In this document: piece by piece, positions 23,074 to 34,069 of the stretch
How the letters are laid out: every line of letters starts with the position of its first letter
Position numbering within the stretch: the first letter of the stretch is position 1
NCBI RefSeq assembly: GCF_027595985.1
Contig: NC_073303.1
Span: 366,347,636-366,411,635 of the forward strand
Length of the DNA: 64,000 bases
Reading direction: 5' to 3'
From: Sorex araneus
Taxonomy: Eukaryota; Chordata; Mammalia; Eulipotyphla; Soricidae
Program-made: the position numbers and the translations under genes
Notes under the pieces: model-generated
What the model was told of the DNA's origin: nothing
Seen by the model: the letters and a program-made list of their open reading frames with translations, nothing else
Databases searched by the model: none

Positions 23074-23714
23074 CGGAGTTAGACTTTCTTGTACAGTTCC
23101 AGTCGATGGGTCCAGGCCTCTCCCTTGACCCATGTATGAGGCCACTCGTCCTGTCCCTGGCTGTTCGGTCCAGTGCACGACAGCTTCCTAAGTCCTGCCC
23201 CTTGCCCCCTGCTCGCCTCCAGCGGCGCTGGCCCGGTCTGGTCCTGCTCTGGTCTCTCCCCGGGGTTGGCTCCCTGGGCTGAGTCCTTGTCCAGCCTCTT
23301 GAGGACAGGACCCAGTGCTTTCTAGACGTCTCAGTTTTCGTCGCCTCCAGCCATGGTGACATGCTTGGGGCCTGTCGCTGGGCCTCTCTCAGACTGCCCA
23401 GTGGCTCCTGTTGTCCTGGCAGACGCGGCACGAACACGTGGGCAGGCCCTGCCGTCCTGCTGGTTGCCGGAGCATCAGAGCCAGGCCTGACTCTGTCCAG
23501 GCCGAGGTCAGTGCGGGGGCTGGAGAGAGCCTGGGCTTAGCCGCCTGTTTCCCGGTGTCACTTCCCACCCCTGACCCTCTCTTCCTCTCTTTGGATCCGG
23601 TGGCTTTTCAGTGGCGAGATTTAAGCCGACCCGCTGAGGTATAGAGCTCTCCCGGCACTCCTGCTGGCTCACCCTCTCTCCGGCCCTGGGGCAGTTCTGT
23701 TTTTCTTTTCTTTT

Positions 23715-24075
23715 TAAAAAAAAATTTATTATTATCAATTTGTATTGATTCACCGTGAAGTACAGTAACAAAACTTTAATGTTTGAACTTTGATCATACA
23801 GTCATCAAACACCCATCCCTTCACCAGTGCATGTTTTCCACCACCCAAATCCTCAGTATCACCCCCCGCCCCCCGCCTCCATTCCACACCTCTCCCTGCC
23901 CGTGTGGCAGAGTATTTGCACAATCCTCCCTTTCTCTACTTTAGTTACCTTCGATATTTCGAGACCAGTCCCACCACCGCTCATACCTGCCGAAACGGCG
24001 ATGCTAGACAATGTGTTTTGTATGGCTTATTAGGGATACAATATAATGTAGGAATTCTGAAAATTTTAATAATTA
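23715..24075 (-). mobile_element. LINE-1 3' UTR-like fragment
   Basis: An A/T-rich start (poly-T-like on the opposite strand) is followed by a CACCGTGAAGTACAGT motif, a TCATCAAACACCCATC block, CACCAGTGC and a C-rich run. That is the layout of L1 3' untranslated tails in this group of mammals, in minus orientation. No ORF2 sequence is recognised here. Confidence 0.5.
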
Positions 24076-24337
24076 GGGTCTGGAGAGATCGCTGCAGCAA
24101 GTTGGCTCGGGTCCGGGATTCGTTTGTGTGTCTGGTTCATGGCTGTGTGGGAGCTTAAGTAGACGTGGGCGGATGTGGCGTCATCTCAGAGTCCCGTGGG
24201 GGGGTAGGGGGGAAGGAGAAGGGCCCGCTCCTCCCCTCTCCCGAGAGGCCTGGCGTTTCCTATGAGGCCTGGCGTTTGTTGCCGTCACTGCTCACTCGTA
24301 CCTGGAGCTGCTTGTTGACTTCTAGATTTTCTATTGG

Positions 24338-24475
24338 TTTTTTTTTTTTTTTAATATATTCTTTATTGAGGTGCCATAATTTACAGAGTTATTCATAGCA
24401 CCCAGCTTTATAGTCGTTCATGATCAAATGCCAGGGGTACAGTTTTCTGTCATCAGTCCCATCACCAGTGTCAGG
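24338..24475 (-). mobile_element. LINE-1 3' UTR-like fragment
   Basis: A poly-T run is followed by TTTATTGAGGTGCCATAATT, a TCATGATCAAATGCC-type block and CATCACCAGTG. The same motif order is seen at 23.7 kb and 40.3 kb, which supports a short L1 tail in minus orientation. Confidence 0.5.
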
Positions 24476-24561
24476 GGCTGCGCTCTCGGCTGGGCTGGGA
24501 ATGAACCCAGCTGACAAAGTGTCCTCCCCGCTGTGCCGTTCCTCCGGCTCCCCTAGGACAG

Positions 24562-24745
24562 TTTTATTAATTAATTAATTATTTTGCGCCACACCCAGCG
24601 GTGCTTAGGGGGTTACCCCTGACTCTGCACTCAGGAATTACTCCTGGCGGTGCTCAGGGGACCACATGGGGGATGCCGAGGATCGAACCCAGGTCGGCGG
24701 CGTGCAAGGCAAACGCCCTCCCCGCTGTGCTGTGGCTGCAGCCCC
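24562..24745 (-). mobile_element. SINE-A
   Basis: A TTAATTAATTATTTT tail complement, then GCGCCACACCCAGCGGTG, the body, GAGGATCGAACCCAGGTC and a mutated end GTGGCTGCAGCCCC. Confidence 0.93.
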
Positions 24746-26395
24746 TGGGAAGTTGTAAAGCCTGAGGTTAGCTCTGGGAGACAGGTGGGAGGGGGCTGGG
24801 GTGCCCGTTGTCATTGTCCCAAGTCTCTCCCCCCGCAGAGCAGCCTTGGTGAGCGACTGCCCGTGTGTTTCGGGGGTGCAGTGCCCCGTCCAGGGGAGAG
24901 ACAGTCAAAGCTGTCGGGCTGTCGCTGCGTGGACCCCTGTGCCCGACAAGGAGTCAAGGGAGCCGTTGGCCCTTCTTCGGCGTGGGAGGGACCCTGAGAG
25001 TGGCTGAAACGCCTCCCCTGCTTTTCCGGGACTAGTCGCCAACCTCCAGCTCAGAGTCGAGAGTCGCGTCCTGGGGCCGGGCCCCGAGGCCCCGGGAGAG
25101 CGTGTGAGTCCCGCAGAGGCTGTCCTGCCGCGTCTGGCTGCACTGCAAGCAGCGGGTGTTTGGGCTGCACACTGACGGAGACTGGCCGTGTTTGGTCTGG
25201 GGAGAGCCGCCAGCCTGTCCTGGGACAGCGTGCCCCGCCCCGTGTCGCGGGAGCCCTGCTTGAGTCCTCGCCCTCCCTGGGCGCCAGTGTGGGGTCTGGA
25301 CCGGGGGGGTCCGCACACGGCGGCGGACTCATTGCCCTCAGCTCCCCTCAGAATCCGGAGCCCGGGGCAGGTTGTAGGAAGGGGCGTGGGTGGGCTGGGG
25401 GGAGGGGGGACAGCACTCGGGCTGGGTGTGGGTCCACCCGAGAGAGGGGCGGGGCGGAGCCGCGGGGCGGAGCTGCTTGCAGCCTGGACGGGGCGTGGCT
25501 GTAGGCGGTGGAGGCCTGGCCAGCCTGGCCACGGGCAGCATGAGACGGGCCCGAGACTGGGCAGGTGGCGTGGGAGGGTGTTGGAAGGTCCAGCAGAGGT
25601 GGGCGGGCTCGGGCCCAGGGGCCAAGGCGAGAGCCAGAGAAGCAGGCGGCGGCGGGCTGGGTGGCCTGGGGGGGGCGCCTGTTCACAGGGGAGGGTCTTC
25701 GGGGTGACGGGTGCCCGCACACACGGCAGGGGTGGGGAGGGCGAGCAGCCTCACCTCGCGACCGTGGCCCCTCTTCTCACCTGCCCCGCGGCCCGAGTGC
25801 ACACGCTGGCCGGAAGGCCACGGAGCAGAGGGGCTCGAGCTGCGTCCTCCGTCCCTGGTCCCTGTGCCGTCTCCCCCCACCCCCCCCCGCCCCTCCCCAG
25901 GCCTGGAGGGCAGCCGTGGGAGGAGCGACAGGAGGAAGGAGAGACCGTGCACCCCAGGAGAGCTGCTGAGCCGGCCCGTCTCTGGGTGGGCTCGGGGAAA
26001 AGGAGAGGGTCGGAGTTGGGCAGCTGAGACCGGGAAGGGAAGCGGGCCCAGTGAACCTGGAGGCGGGGGGACTAGCTGGTCACCCTGGGGCGGCCGCCGG
26101 GGCAGCCGTGTCTGGCTGGTACCCCGGGCCTGGCGTGGCTGGGCCCTGCAGCCACCTGCCGAGTGAGCGAGCCGTCTCGCCCGGGGACCAGGGAACAGGC
26201 CGGGCCTGGCGGGGGGAGAAAGGCAGCAGGGGCCTGCTCTCTGTTACTCCGGCACAAAGCCACTCCGTCTGGCCTTGGTATTCGCTCCCTACGCACGACG
26301 CCAACGCCGACTGTTTGAGTAGTGCCCTGCTGGAGGGCCTGGAAGACGGTCACGCTGGCCCAATGGCTGGGGACACGTTAGGCCAGTGCATGCTT
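24746..26395. other. Unique GC-rich intron DNA, no gene seen
   Basis: Very GC-rich with overlapping 270-280-codon frames on opposite strands. Codon content is not protein-like and no domain is recognised. Confidence 0.45.
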
Positions 26396-26593
26396 AAGGC
26401 CTCTCCTGAGCACATAGGTGCACATCTACATCTGTGTGTGTGTGTGTGTGTGTGTGTGTCTGTGTCTGTGTCTGTGTAAGGCCTCTCCTGAGTGTATACA
26501 TGCACGTCTACATTTGTGTGTGTGTGTGTGTGTCTGTGTAAGGCCTCTCCTGAGTGTATACATGCACATCTACATTTGTGTGTGTGTGTGTGT

Positions 26594-26640
<47 letters not shown>
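26396..26640 (+). repeat. Minisatellite with embedded (GT)n
   Basis: Three copies of a unit start AAGGCCTCTCCTGAG at 26396, 26478 and 26540. Each continues through a CACRTCTACAT motif into a GT run, giving periods of 82 and 62 bp; the last GT run is the longest. A (GA)n and (GGGA)n purine stretch follows to about 26707. Confidence 0.95.
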
Positions 26641-26657
<17 letters not shown>

Positions 26658-26707
26658 AGGGGGGGAGGGAGGGAGGGAGAGGGAGAGGGAGGGAGGGGAA
26701 GGGGAGA

Positions 26708-28120
26708 GTGAGAGCTGCTTCGTACAGCAAGTCTCTGCCTTATCTGGCCAGTGTTAATTTGGGAGAAAGATTTAAACGCATAGTTCAGCACTTGAATAAT
26801 AATAATAATTAGCTTTAAATGTTTTGGATGGGGATGACTCAAAATAGAATTTCAAAATAGAGTTTTGAAGAATTACATTCCTCTCATCGTTAGCGTCCGG
26901 GCCGGGTGGGGGGGGGCTTGTCTGCTTTGGAGGCAGTGTGGGGGGCTCACCGTGGCGGGGGTTGGGGCACCGGGCCGTGCTGGACCTGGGCCGGCCCCTG
27001 GAGCTGTCGTCCCAGTCTGGGGGGTGAGGGGCGAGGTGCGGGGGTGAGGGGGGTCTCTATTTGAGAGCAGGCTCTCCAGGGGCCACTCCTGCTGGTGTCG
27101 GGCAGTGACGGAACCCTGGGCCTTGTGTGTTGGCCACAACCCGAGGTCCGCAGTGGTCACTGCTGACCCGTGTCTGTGGACGTGTCAGGTTCAGCGGACA
27201 CGTGTCTGGTTACAGTGCTCCCGTTTCAGGCTGTGGGGGAGGTGCTGGTGTGTGGCCCTGTCCTCCGCCCTCGGTCTCCGGCTCGGCCCGGCTCCGTCCG
27301 GCCTGTGCAGGGGTGCGGCTCCTGGTGCCTGTGCCCTTCCCACTGGCTCCCAGCGCTCGAAGGGCGAGCACGCACGCGCAGCTGGTTCCTTTTCTGTTTT
27401 CCCCTTTCTGGCTTCAGGGCCACCCAGCGGTGCTCGGGGCTTTCTCTGTGCCCAGGGATCACTCTCGGAGGGGCCGGCAAGCTCGAGGCGATCCCGGGGA
27501 TTGAACTCGGGTCTGCTGCGAGGCGTCGTCCCCGCCTTGTGGGGCCCTCTCCTGCTCCTGTCCTCTGGCTGAGTTTGTTTTGTTCTTCGGCTCACAGTAG
27601 CAGGCCCTGCGAGAGGCTGTTGAGTAACTTGCCTAGAAACGAGTCTTGCTTAATCAGCTTAAAGATGTTAAGTAACTTGCTTAGAATTCTGTATGTTTAT
27701 ATTTGGGGGTGTCGGGGGTGAACCCAGGCCCCTTGCACGCCAGGTTGGAACTTGGCCCCTGAGCTGTGGCCCCAAGTCTTGGCTCTGTTTTCATGTTTGT
27801 TTTTTCCACTAGTGTTCTGGGGACCCCACCTGGCTGCGGGGTGGGGGGCGGGCGCAGAGGGCATGTGCTGCTGGGGGTGTGACCACGCGGTGTGCTCTGG
27901 TTCAGAGTTGTGTCATTAGGGAGAGGCGGGTGCGGGGGATCCGGATGATTTTCAGGAAACAGGGCCATGTGAGGGCCCAAGGACGCGGTGCTGGTTGGGG
28001 GACCTGGGCCACCCGCAGTGCTGGAGAGGGACTCGGGTTGGCCGCTTGTGAGGCACATGCCTTTGCCCCTAGACTGTCAGTTCCCTCACGCAGTTGTCAC
28101 TTCTGAGGCTGGTAGGAGCC
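26708..28120. other. Left flank of the telomeric array
   Basis: An AT-richer stretch (26740-26890) is followed by GC-rich unique DNA and one old SINE. No telomere-like units occur before 28121. Confidence 0.45.
27405..27560 (-). mobile_element. Decayed SINE-A
   Basis: GGCCACCCAGCGGTGCTCGG, a shortened middle and GGGGATTGAACTCGGGTCTG mark an old minus-orientation copy. Confidence 0.65.
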
Positions 28121-28801
28121 TTAACCCTACCCTAACCCTAACCCTAACCTTAACTCTAACCCTAACCCAACAACTAATCCAACAACTAACCCTAACCCTA
28201 ACCCTAAACAACCACTAACCCTAACCCTAACCCTAAACAACCACTAACCCTAACCCAACCACTAACCCTAACACTAACCAAACCCAACCACTAACCCTAA
28301 CCCTAACCCAAACGTAACCCTAACCCTAATCAACCTCTAGCCCTAACTCAACCTTAACTCTAACCAAACCCCTAAATCTAACCCAACCCCTAAATCTAAC
28401 CCTAACCCTAATCAACCTCTAGCCCTAACTCAACCTTAACTCTAACTCTAACCAAACCCCTAAATCTAACCCTAACCCAACCCCTAACTCTAACCCTAAC
28501 CCTAACCCAACCCTTAACCCTAACCCTAGGTCTAATCCAACCCCAACCCCTAAACTAACCCTAACCCAACCCCAACCCCTAAATTAACCCTAACCCAACC
28601 CCAACCACTAACCCTAACCTAACCCTAACTCCATCCTAATTCCTATCCCTAACCCTAACCCAGCCCCTAACCCAACCCCCTAACCCTAACCCAACCCTTA
28701 ACCCTAACCCTAGGTCTAATCAAACCCCAACCCCTAAACTAACCCTAACCCTAACCCAACCCCTAACCCAACCAACCCCTAACCCAGCCCCTAACCCTAA
28801 C
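28121..28801 (+). repeat. Interstitial telomeric repeat array, degenerate (CCCTAA)n
   Basis: About 680 bp is built almost entirely of CCCTAA units and close variants (CCCAA, CTCTAA, CCTAAA, CTAATC). All are in one orientation, with the C-rich strand on +. Degeneracy increases toward the middle and right, and blocks of variants are themselves duplicated. There is no head-to-head TTAGGG/CCCTAA junction and no obvious target duplication. Flanks are ordinary GC-rich unique DNA. It lies inside the inferred ZNF532 intron. Confidence 0.93.
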
Positions 28802-29289
28802 GCAGTGGGCTTCAGCGTCTCTGGGGTTCGTCCCACTGCCCCCCAGCCCAGTCATGGCTCTTTCTCTGTTCTCAGGGCCAGCGGGTGCTTCTGCTCCTTC
28901 CTGACGCCAGGATGTGGCTTCCAGGATGCCGAGCGTGGGCTGGGGTGGGAGTGTCTGAGTCCTGGAAGAGCTGGTGATGTGTATCAGCTACTCTCGGGGG
29001 TGGGGCCTCACTGTCCCTCCTGTGCTGGCAAGGGCCACGGGTCCCCGTAATTCCTGGTCTCGGGCACTGGGCTTGGGGCAGTGACTGAGCGGGGAGAAGG
29101 TGAAGAGGCAGCGGCTCCTTTCCTTAGTTTTCTTCCCTTTGCCACAAACAGGCCCACGCATGCGTGTGTGCGCGTGTGTGCATGTGCATGTGTGTGTGAG
29201 AGAGAGAATGTGTATGCACGTGCTTTTTTTCTTAATTATGGGTCTTACAACAGAAAGAGCCTTTAACTTTCGCTGTACTTAATGAACCA
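28802..29289. other. Right flank of the telomeric array
   Basis: Ordinary unique DNA starts directly after the last CCCTAA-type unit. A short GT/GCAT-rich run lies at 29160-29200. No inverted telomeric array is present. Confidence 0.5.
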
Positions 29290-29640
29290 AACTCCTGGTT
29301 TTGGGGCGACACTCATAGTGCTTGGGGGTGGTTACTCCTGGCTTGGGGCTGAGGGGGTGGTGTGTGTGTCATTTGGTGCTGGGGACCGAACCCAGGACTC
29401 ACACATGCAAGGCAAGAAATCTGCCAGTGAGCCATTTATCCCTGGCCTTCGGCAAATGTTTTTATATGTTTAATTTTTTTTTTTTTGCAGGGGCGGGGGG
29501 GACACGCCTGGTGGTGCTCAGGGGCTTCTCTCAGCCCAGTGTTCGGGGTCTGTCGTGGCGGTGCTTGGGGACCACGAAGTGCCAGGGGTCGGACCCGTGC
29601 CTCCTGCATGCGAGGATGCTCTCTGGCCCGTCGAGCTGCC
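29290..29640 (-). mobile_element. Two decayed SINE-A copies
   Basis: About 29290-29450 (GGGGACCGAACCCAGGACTC, CATGCAAGGCAAG) and about 29470-29640 (poly-T, CGCCTGGTGGTGCTCAGGGG, GTGCCAGGGGTCGGACCC). Both have mutated promoter boxes. Confidence 0.7.
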
Positions 29641-30309
29641 AGGGGCCCCAGTCACACAGGTTTATGACCATCCGTGTGGCCGGAGCGTTCGGGCGGAGCC
29701 TGTCAGAGATGCCTTTCTCACGCCTGGAGCTGCGCTGGGCCTTCTCGGTGCCCGAGGCCTGGCAGGGGCTCCCAGAGAACATCTGCAGGAGACACAGCCG
29801 AGGGCGAGACAGGGTGGGAGCGTCCCCCACCCCCACAGGCAGCGCCCCCCGCCGCTCCCGAGGAGGGGGAGAGTTTACTTAATTTCTGGGGGCCTTATCC
29901 GTGGGCGATGCTGGGGGCCGCAGCCCAGGCCTCATGCTGGGAGAAATGTGCTCTCCTGCTGGGGGCCACGTCCCGCTGGCCCCTGGGTCCTCACCTCTCG
30001 GTCGCCCAGGCAGGGCTGGCTCTGCTCAGGCACCCGGGGCCTCGTGGGTCGGAACTCAGACCTTGCGCTGGCCCTGGGCAGCACTTGCAGCCCTGGAGCT
30101 GGATTCCGGATTTCCCGTTTGGAGAGAAACCCCAAAGTGGTGCTCAGGGCCGGGGGGGTGCTGTGCTGGGTGTGGGAGGTGGTGGGGGGCGGAGGGGTGC
30201 AGTGCCAGGGACCCAGTTCATGGCCTTGGGCGTGCCAGCCACGGCTGCGGTTCTCAGAGCGGTTTCCCTGGCCTGAGAATGGTGAGAACAGGATTCGAGT
30301 TTGTTCTCA

Positions 30310-30460
30310 TTCTTTCGGTTTGTGTTGGATCCGCTCCCGGTGGTGCTCAGGGGTCACTCCTGGAGGGCTCAGGAGGCCCCAGGGGGTGCTAGGGATGAAC
30401 TCAGGCCAGCCGTGTCTGGGGGGGGGGCACCCCAGCCGCTGTGCTAGCTCTCCGACCCCT
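30310..30460 (-). mobile_element. Decayed SINE-A
   Basis: CCGGTGGTGCTCAGGGGTCA, GGTGCTAGGGATGAACTCAG and CTGTGCTAGCTCTCCGACCC follow the type A order in minus orientation. Confidence 0.65.
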
Positions 30461-30611
30461 CATTCCCAGGGTGGAACAAAGGTGTTGCCCTGGGAAGCGT
30501 CTGTGGGGAGGTGAGCGTGGGGCGAGTTCCCAGCTGCAGCTCCACGGGGGAGGTTCTCCCTGGGGGTTCGCACCAGCACTTGCAAAGTTCAGGGGGGTCT
30601 TGAGAATAGGA

Positions 30612-30985
30612 AACTGTGTGCATGCGTGCGTGTGCGTGCGTGTGTGTGTGTGTGTGTGCATATACGTGCAGTGTGTCTGTGTGCATGTCTGTGTGCCATG
30701 CATGTCTATTTCCATGCGTGTGCATGTGCACGTCTGCGTGTGTGCACATGTGCTACGCGTGTCTGTGTCTCTCTGTATGTGTGTCTGCATGTGTGCACAT
30801 GTGTGACAACATATATCTGCGTTTCTGACCGTGTGTGCCATGTGCCACTTATGACTGTCCATGCGTTGTACACAGGTCTGTGCACATACGTTGTGCGATT
30901 GTGTCCGTGTCTGCATACGTCTGTGTGCCCGTGCGTGCACGTGCATGTCTGCACATGTGCTGTGCGTGTCTGTGTGTACGCGTGC
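30612..30985 (+). repeat. GT/TGCA-rich degenerate simple repeat
   Basis: About 370 bp of alternating purine-pyrimidine sequence: GT runs, GTGCATG and GTGTCTGTG variants, without a fixed unit. The open frames here come from its low stop content. Confidence 0.9.
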
Positions 30986-31964
30986 ATGGCCAACCTTGCA
31001 GAGTTCCGGCCTTGAAGCCCTGTGACCCCCTTTTGCCGAGAGGAGTGTGTCAGCGAGGTTCGGGGCCTGTAGTTTGATGAAGTTGGTGGCGAGTGTAGGA
31101 GCTTGCTGAGTGGGGTGCGCCCTCTCCGGTCTTCCTCCTCCCCCTCCTCCCGCGCCTCGAGCCCGCTGACGTCACCAGCCTCCTTCTCTGCTTCTGTTTT
31201 CTCTCTATTCTGGGAAGGGAGTTTTAGAATGAGTTTATTTTTAACGCCGCCAGCCAGTGGGCATGCCGGGAGTGAAAACTTTGGGGGGGTGCTCTCATTC
31301 TGGAGATGAAAGGACACCTTTGTCACGATCCCAGAAGTGGTGGAAGTGAGTGTGGTACCCAGTGAGGGCCGCCAGCCCCTGCCTCCTGGAGCCGGGGTGC
31401 AGCTCTGCGCACGGGGGGGTGGGCTGGGGGAGCCTCGCCTGCCCACAGGGAGCGGGGGTAGGTCAGGGGCCCTGGGGTGCCTGGAGGAGCCGGTCTGCCT
31501 CTGTGGCAGGAGACGCTCTGGGGGGCGTGGTGGGTGCTGGGAGCGGGTCTCTGCAGATTTGGGGGAGGAGGGAGAACACATCTTTTCCTCAGATGAGGTT
31601 GCAGTAACGGATGGTAGTTGTTGGGGGTTTAGTGGCCGTAGGGGACTGTCCTGGGCACTGAGGGTACCACCGAACAGCATCCCTGGCCTCAGCCCGCCAG
31701 CCGGTGCCAGTAGCACGCACCCCACCTCCAGCCCCCTGTCCCACCAAGTGTCCTACCCTGGTGGACATAGCCACGGACCAGGGGGAGTGGAGGAGGGGCA
31801 CGGAGCCCTGACGAGTGAAGAGCCCCCTGGGGGAGACCCCCCTCTTGAGGAAGGCAGGCAAAGCAGCATCCAGCTGGCAGATTCTCAGGGAACTGAAGGT
31901 ACCTTTTCTGGTTCTTCAGGCTGAGCCTTGCGCTGTTTTTCACATGTCATTCTATTTGATTGGG

Positions 31965-32110
31965 GTTGGGGCCACACCCCGAGGTGCTCAGGGCTTACTA
32001 CTGGCTCCACACTCAGGGATCACCCCCGGACCGTATGTGGTGACAAGACAGGCCTGAACAGGCCGTGTGCAAGGCAAGCAGCCTCCCTGCTGGACGATCA
32101 CTCCAGCCCC
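31965..32110 (-). mobile_element. SINE-A, shortened
   Basis: GGGGCCACACCCCGAGGTGC, the body, then a deletion in the middle (ACCGTATGTGGTGACAAGAC), and GTGCAAGGCAAGCAGCCTCC with the end GATCACTCCAGCCCC. Confidence 0.85.
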
Positions 32111-32179
32111 TGCAGCTATTTTAAATTCAGATTCAAATTGATTTTTTTAAACAAGTGCTCGAAACCTGAATGAGAGCTA

Positions 32180-32940
32180 GTAGCAGGTCGAGCTTCTGCT
32201 TTGATTGGCGCATTTCCGGGACCAAGGCAGGATGTAGTTTTGATGTGCAGAAACTCAGAAGGTTCTCTTGGTAGCGAAGGGGAATTGCTTTGAAGTTCTC
32301 CCTTTCTCTCCTCAACCCGCCACTTCTAATTTAGAAAATCTGTGCTCTGCTTTAAGCTAGAGTTGCAGAGAGGCTGCATAGTAACATGGGATTTCTAAAA
32401 AAATGCCAAAATCATATTTCTTCTAATGCTTTTCCGAGTTTCAGTCCTATACTAGGAATCTTTGGTTTTTACGACTTAAGTGGACGATAAGTGATTTTTT
32501 TTTAGTTTTGAAATCCTGGAATTCACCCAAGCAGATTTCTTTTTTAAGGCATCTAACAGTGAAGATACCAGAGGATTTTTTTCATGCTTTCTCATCACGG
32601 AACACTGAAAATCCCACGATAAGTAGAGGCTGTAATGAATTTTCCTGGAGTCTATTAGTGGTGACAGGTTTAGGCCAGATCCTTGCAGTATCTCTCTAAA
32701 TTCATCGATGGACTAGCTAATTGCGAGGACATATGCCTCACGCTTTAAACAAATGCCTGCGGTAAGAACTGGAGCTTATGCAGACGCGTCATTGAGAGCT
32801 TTGTCAGGCGTGATGAGTTTGATCGCCCTTAGGTTCATAGGAAATTTAAACTTCTTTAGAAATAGGAGATTCTTGAAAATGTAAACTCACTTAGGTAGAT
32901 GACATTTGAAAGATTTAAATATTTTATCCCTGCTGCTTTC
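32180..32940. promoter_or_regulatory. Candidate conserved noncoding block
   Basis: About 760 bp of repeat-free, AT-rich sequence in otherwise GC- and SINE-rich DNA, with homeodomain-type TAAT/ATTA cores and a TTGATTGGCGCA (inverted CCAAT) segment. No open frame resembles a known protein. It is the best-looking candidate for an intronic enhancer in the window. Confidence 0.4.
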
Positions 32941-32979
32941 CTGTGCTCTTCCAGCTGTCAGGAGACCCCCCCAACCCCC

Positions 32980-33044
<65 letters not shown>
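32980..33044 (+). repeat. (CA)n microsatellite
   Basis: A pure CA run of about 32 units. Confidence 0.98.
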
Positions 33045-33049
<5 letters not shown>

Positions 33050-33057
33050 GAGAAAGT

Positions 33058-33185
33058 ATAGGGAACTATAGCACGGCCTTGCACACAGCTGACTCCAGTT
33101 CAACCCCTGGCACTGCCCGGAGTGATCCCTGAGCACAGAGCCAGAAATAAACCCTGAGCACCGCTGAGTATGGCCCCAAGCCAGA
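33058..33185 (+). mobile_element. SINE-A, diverged
   Basis: GGGAACTATAGCACGGCC, GTTCAACCCCTGGCACTG, GAGTGATCCCTGAGCACAGA and TGGCCCCAAGCCAG, in plus orientation with a shortened body. Confidence 0.7.
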
Positions 33186-33224
33186 AATATTTAAAAATAT
33201 TTAAAAGCAAAGTAGTTTTTAATT

Positions 33225-33320
33225 TCTTTGCCTCGTCCTGGATGCAGCCCAGAGTTTCACGCATGCAAGGCAACTGCTGAGCTATACGTATCCTTGCCCT
33301 GAACAAAGTTCTCAGAAACT
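33225..33320 (-). mobile_element. SINE head remnant
   Basis: CACGCATGCAAGGCAACTGC and CTGAGCTATAC resemble a decayed minus-orientation SINE head after a short AT-rich stretch. Confidence 0.35.
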
Positions 33321-33357
33321 CATTGCTGCATGCTTATTTTACAGAGCAGGGACCTTC

Positions 33358-33720
33358 TTGGGCCGGAGAGCTAATGCAGGGGGTGAGGGGCTTGCCTGCG
33401 TGCCGCTGACTCTGGCTTGATCCCCAACACCGCATCTGTTCTTGGGCATCTCCAGGAGGGACCCCTGAGCACTGTGGGGTCTGGTCCCATCCCTGACACC
33501 TGTTAAGGGAGCATTGTCAGGGCTGGGAATATAGTACAGGGGCCAGGGTGATCGCATGGGGCCTTGCAGGTGGCCGACCCTGGTCCCACCCAAAGCACCA
33601 CTGATTCCCCCAAATGACACCATATGCAGCCCTGCAGGCCTGGAACACCCCCTGGTGTCCCCAGCACGGCTGAGCCCCAAGTGGCACTGTGTCCTTGCAC
33701 TGGACTGAAGCCCAGTTGGC
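33358..33720 (+). mobile_element. Two decayed SINE copies
   Basis: About 33358-33485 begins TTGGGCCGGAGAGCTAATGC and reaches GACCCCTGAGCACTG. About 33535-33700 begins ACAGGGGCCAGGGTGATCGC and reaches CACCAAAGCACCA-like and GAGCCCCAAGTGG motifs. Both are plus orientation and poorly preserved. Confidence 0.55.
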
Positions 33721-33895
33721 AGAGAATTACTGGGGTTTCTGCACCTCCTGAACATGGTGTGTGAGAACCCCCAAATCAAGTGTTCAGCAAAAAGGAACAG
33801 GTAGAGCCAGACCTCAGGAATCTAGACGGTGAGGTGGTTGGTAGGGCCCATCACGATGCTGGTGCTCAACACCCATGGCTCATACCTGAATGTCA

Positions 33896-34060
33896 TTTTT
33901 TTTTTTTCCTTTCTGAGTCACACCCGGAGATACTCAGGGCTTACTCCTGGCTCTGCCCTTAGGAATTACTCCTGGCGGTGCTCAGGGCAATCATATAATT
34001 GAACCCAGGTCCAGCATGTGAAAGGCAAACGCCATACCCACTGTACTATTGTTCCAGCCC
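33896..34060 (-). mobile_element. SINE-A, shortened
   Basis: Poly-T, CTGAGTCACACCCGGAGATA, the body, a deletion before ATAATTGAACCCAGGTCC, and CTATTGTTCCAGCCC. Confidence 0.88.
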
Positions 34061-34069
34061 TTATACTTT

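Larger units (their letters stand above)
29641..31964. other. Unique intron DNA between SINE remnants
   Basis: Apart from the old SINE at 30.3 kb and the GT-rich repeat at 30.6 kb, this is GC-rich unique sequence. A less GC-rich patch with TGAGTTTATTTTTAACGCC at about 31200-31260 could be conserved. No exon is supported. Confidence 0.4.

Noticed and set aside
24905-26027. Overlapping 270-280-codon frames on opposite strands
   Set aside because: GC-rich unique intron sequence with no domain, no splice logic and no codon signature.
28121-28801. Head-to-head telomere fusion
   Set aside because: All units run in one direction and no inverted TTAGGG array follows, so a simple end-to-end fusion point is not shown.
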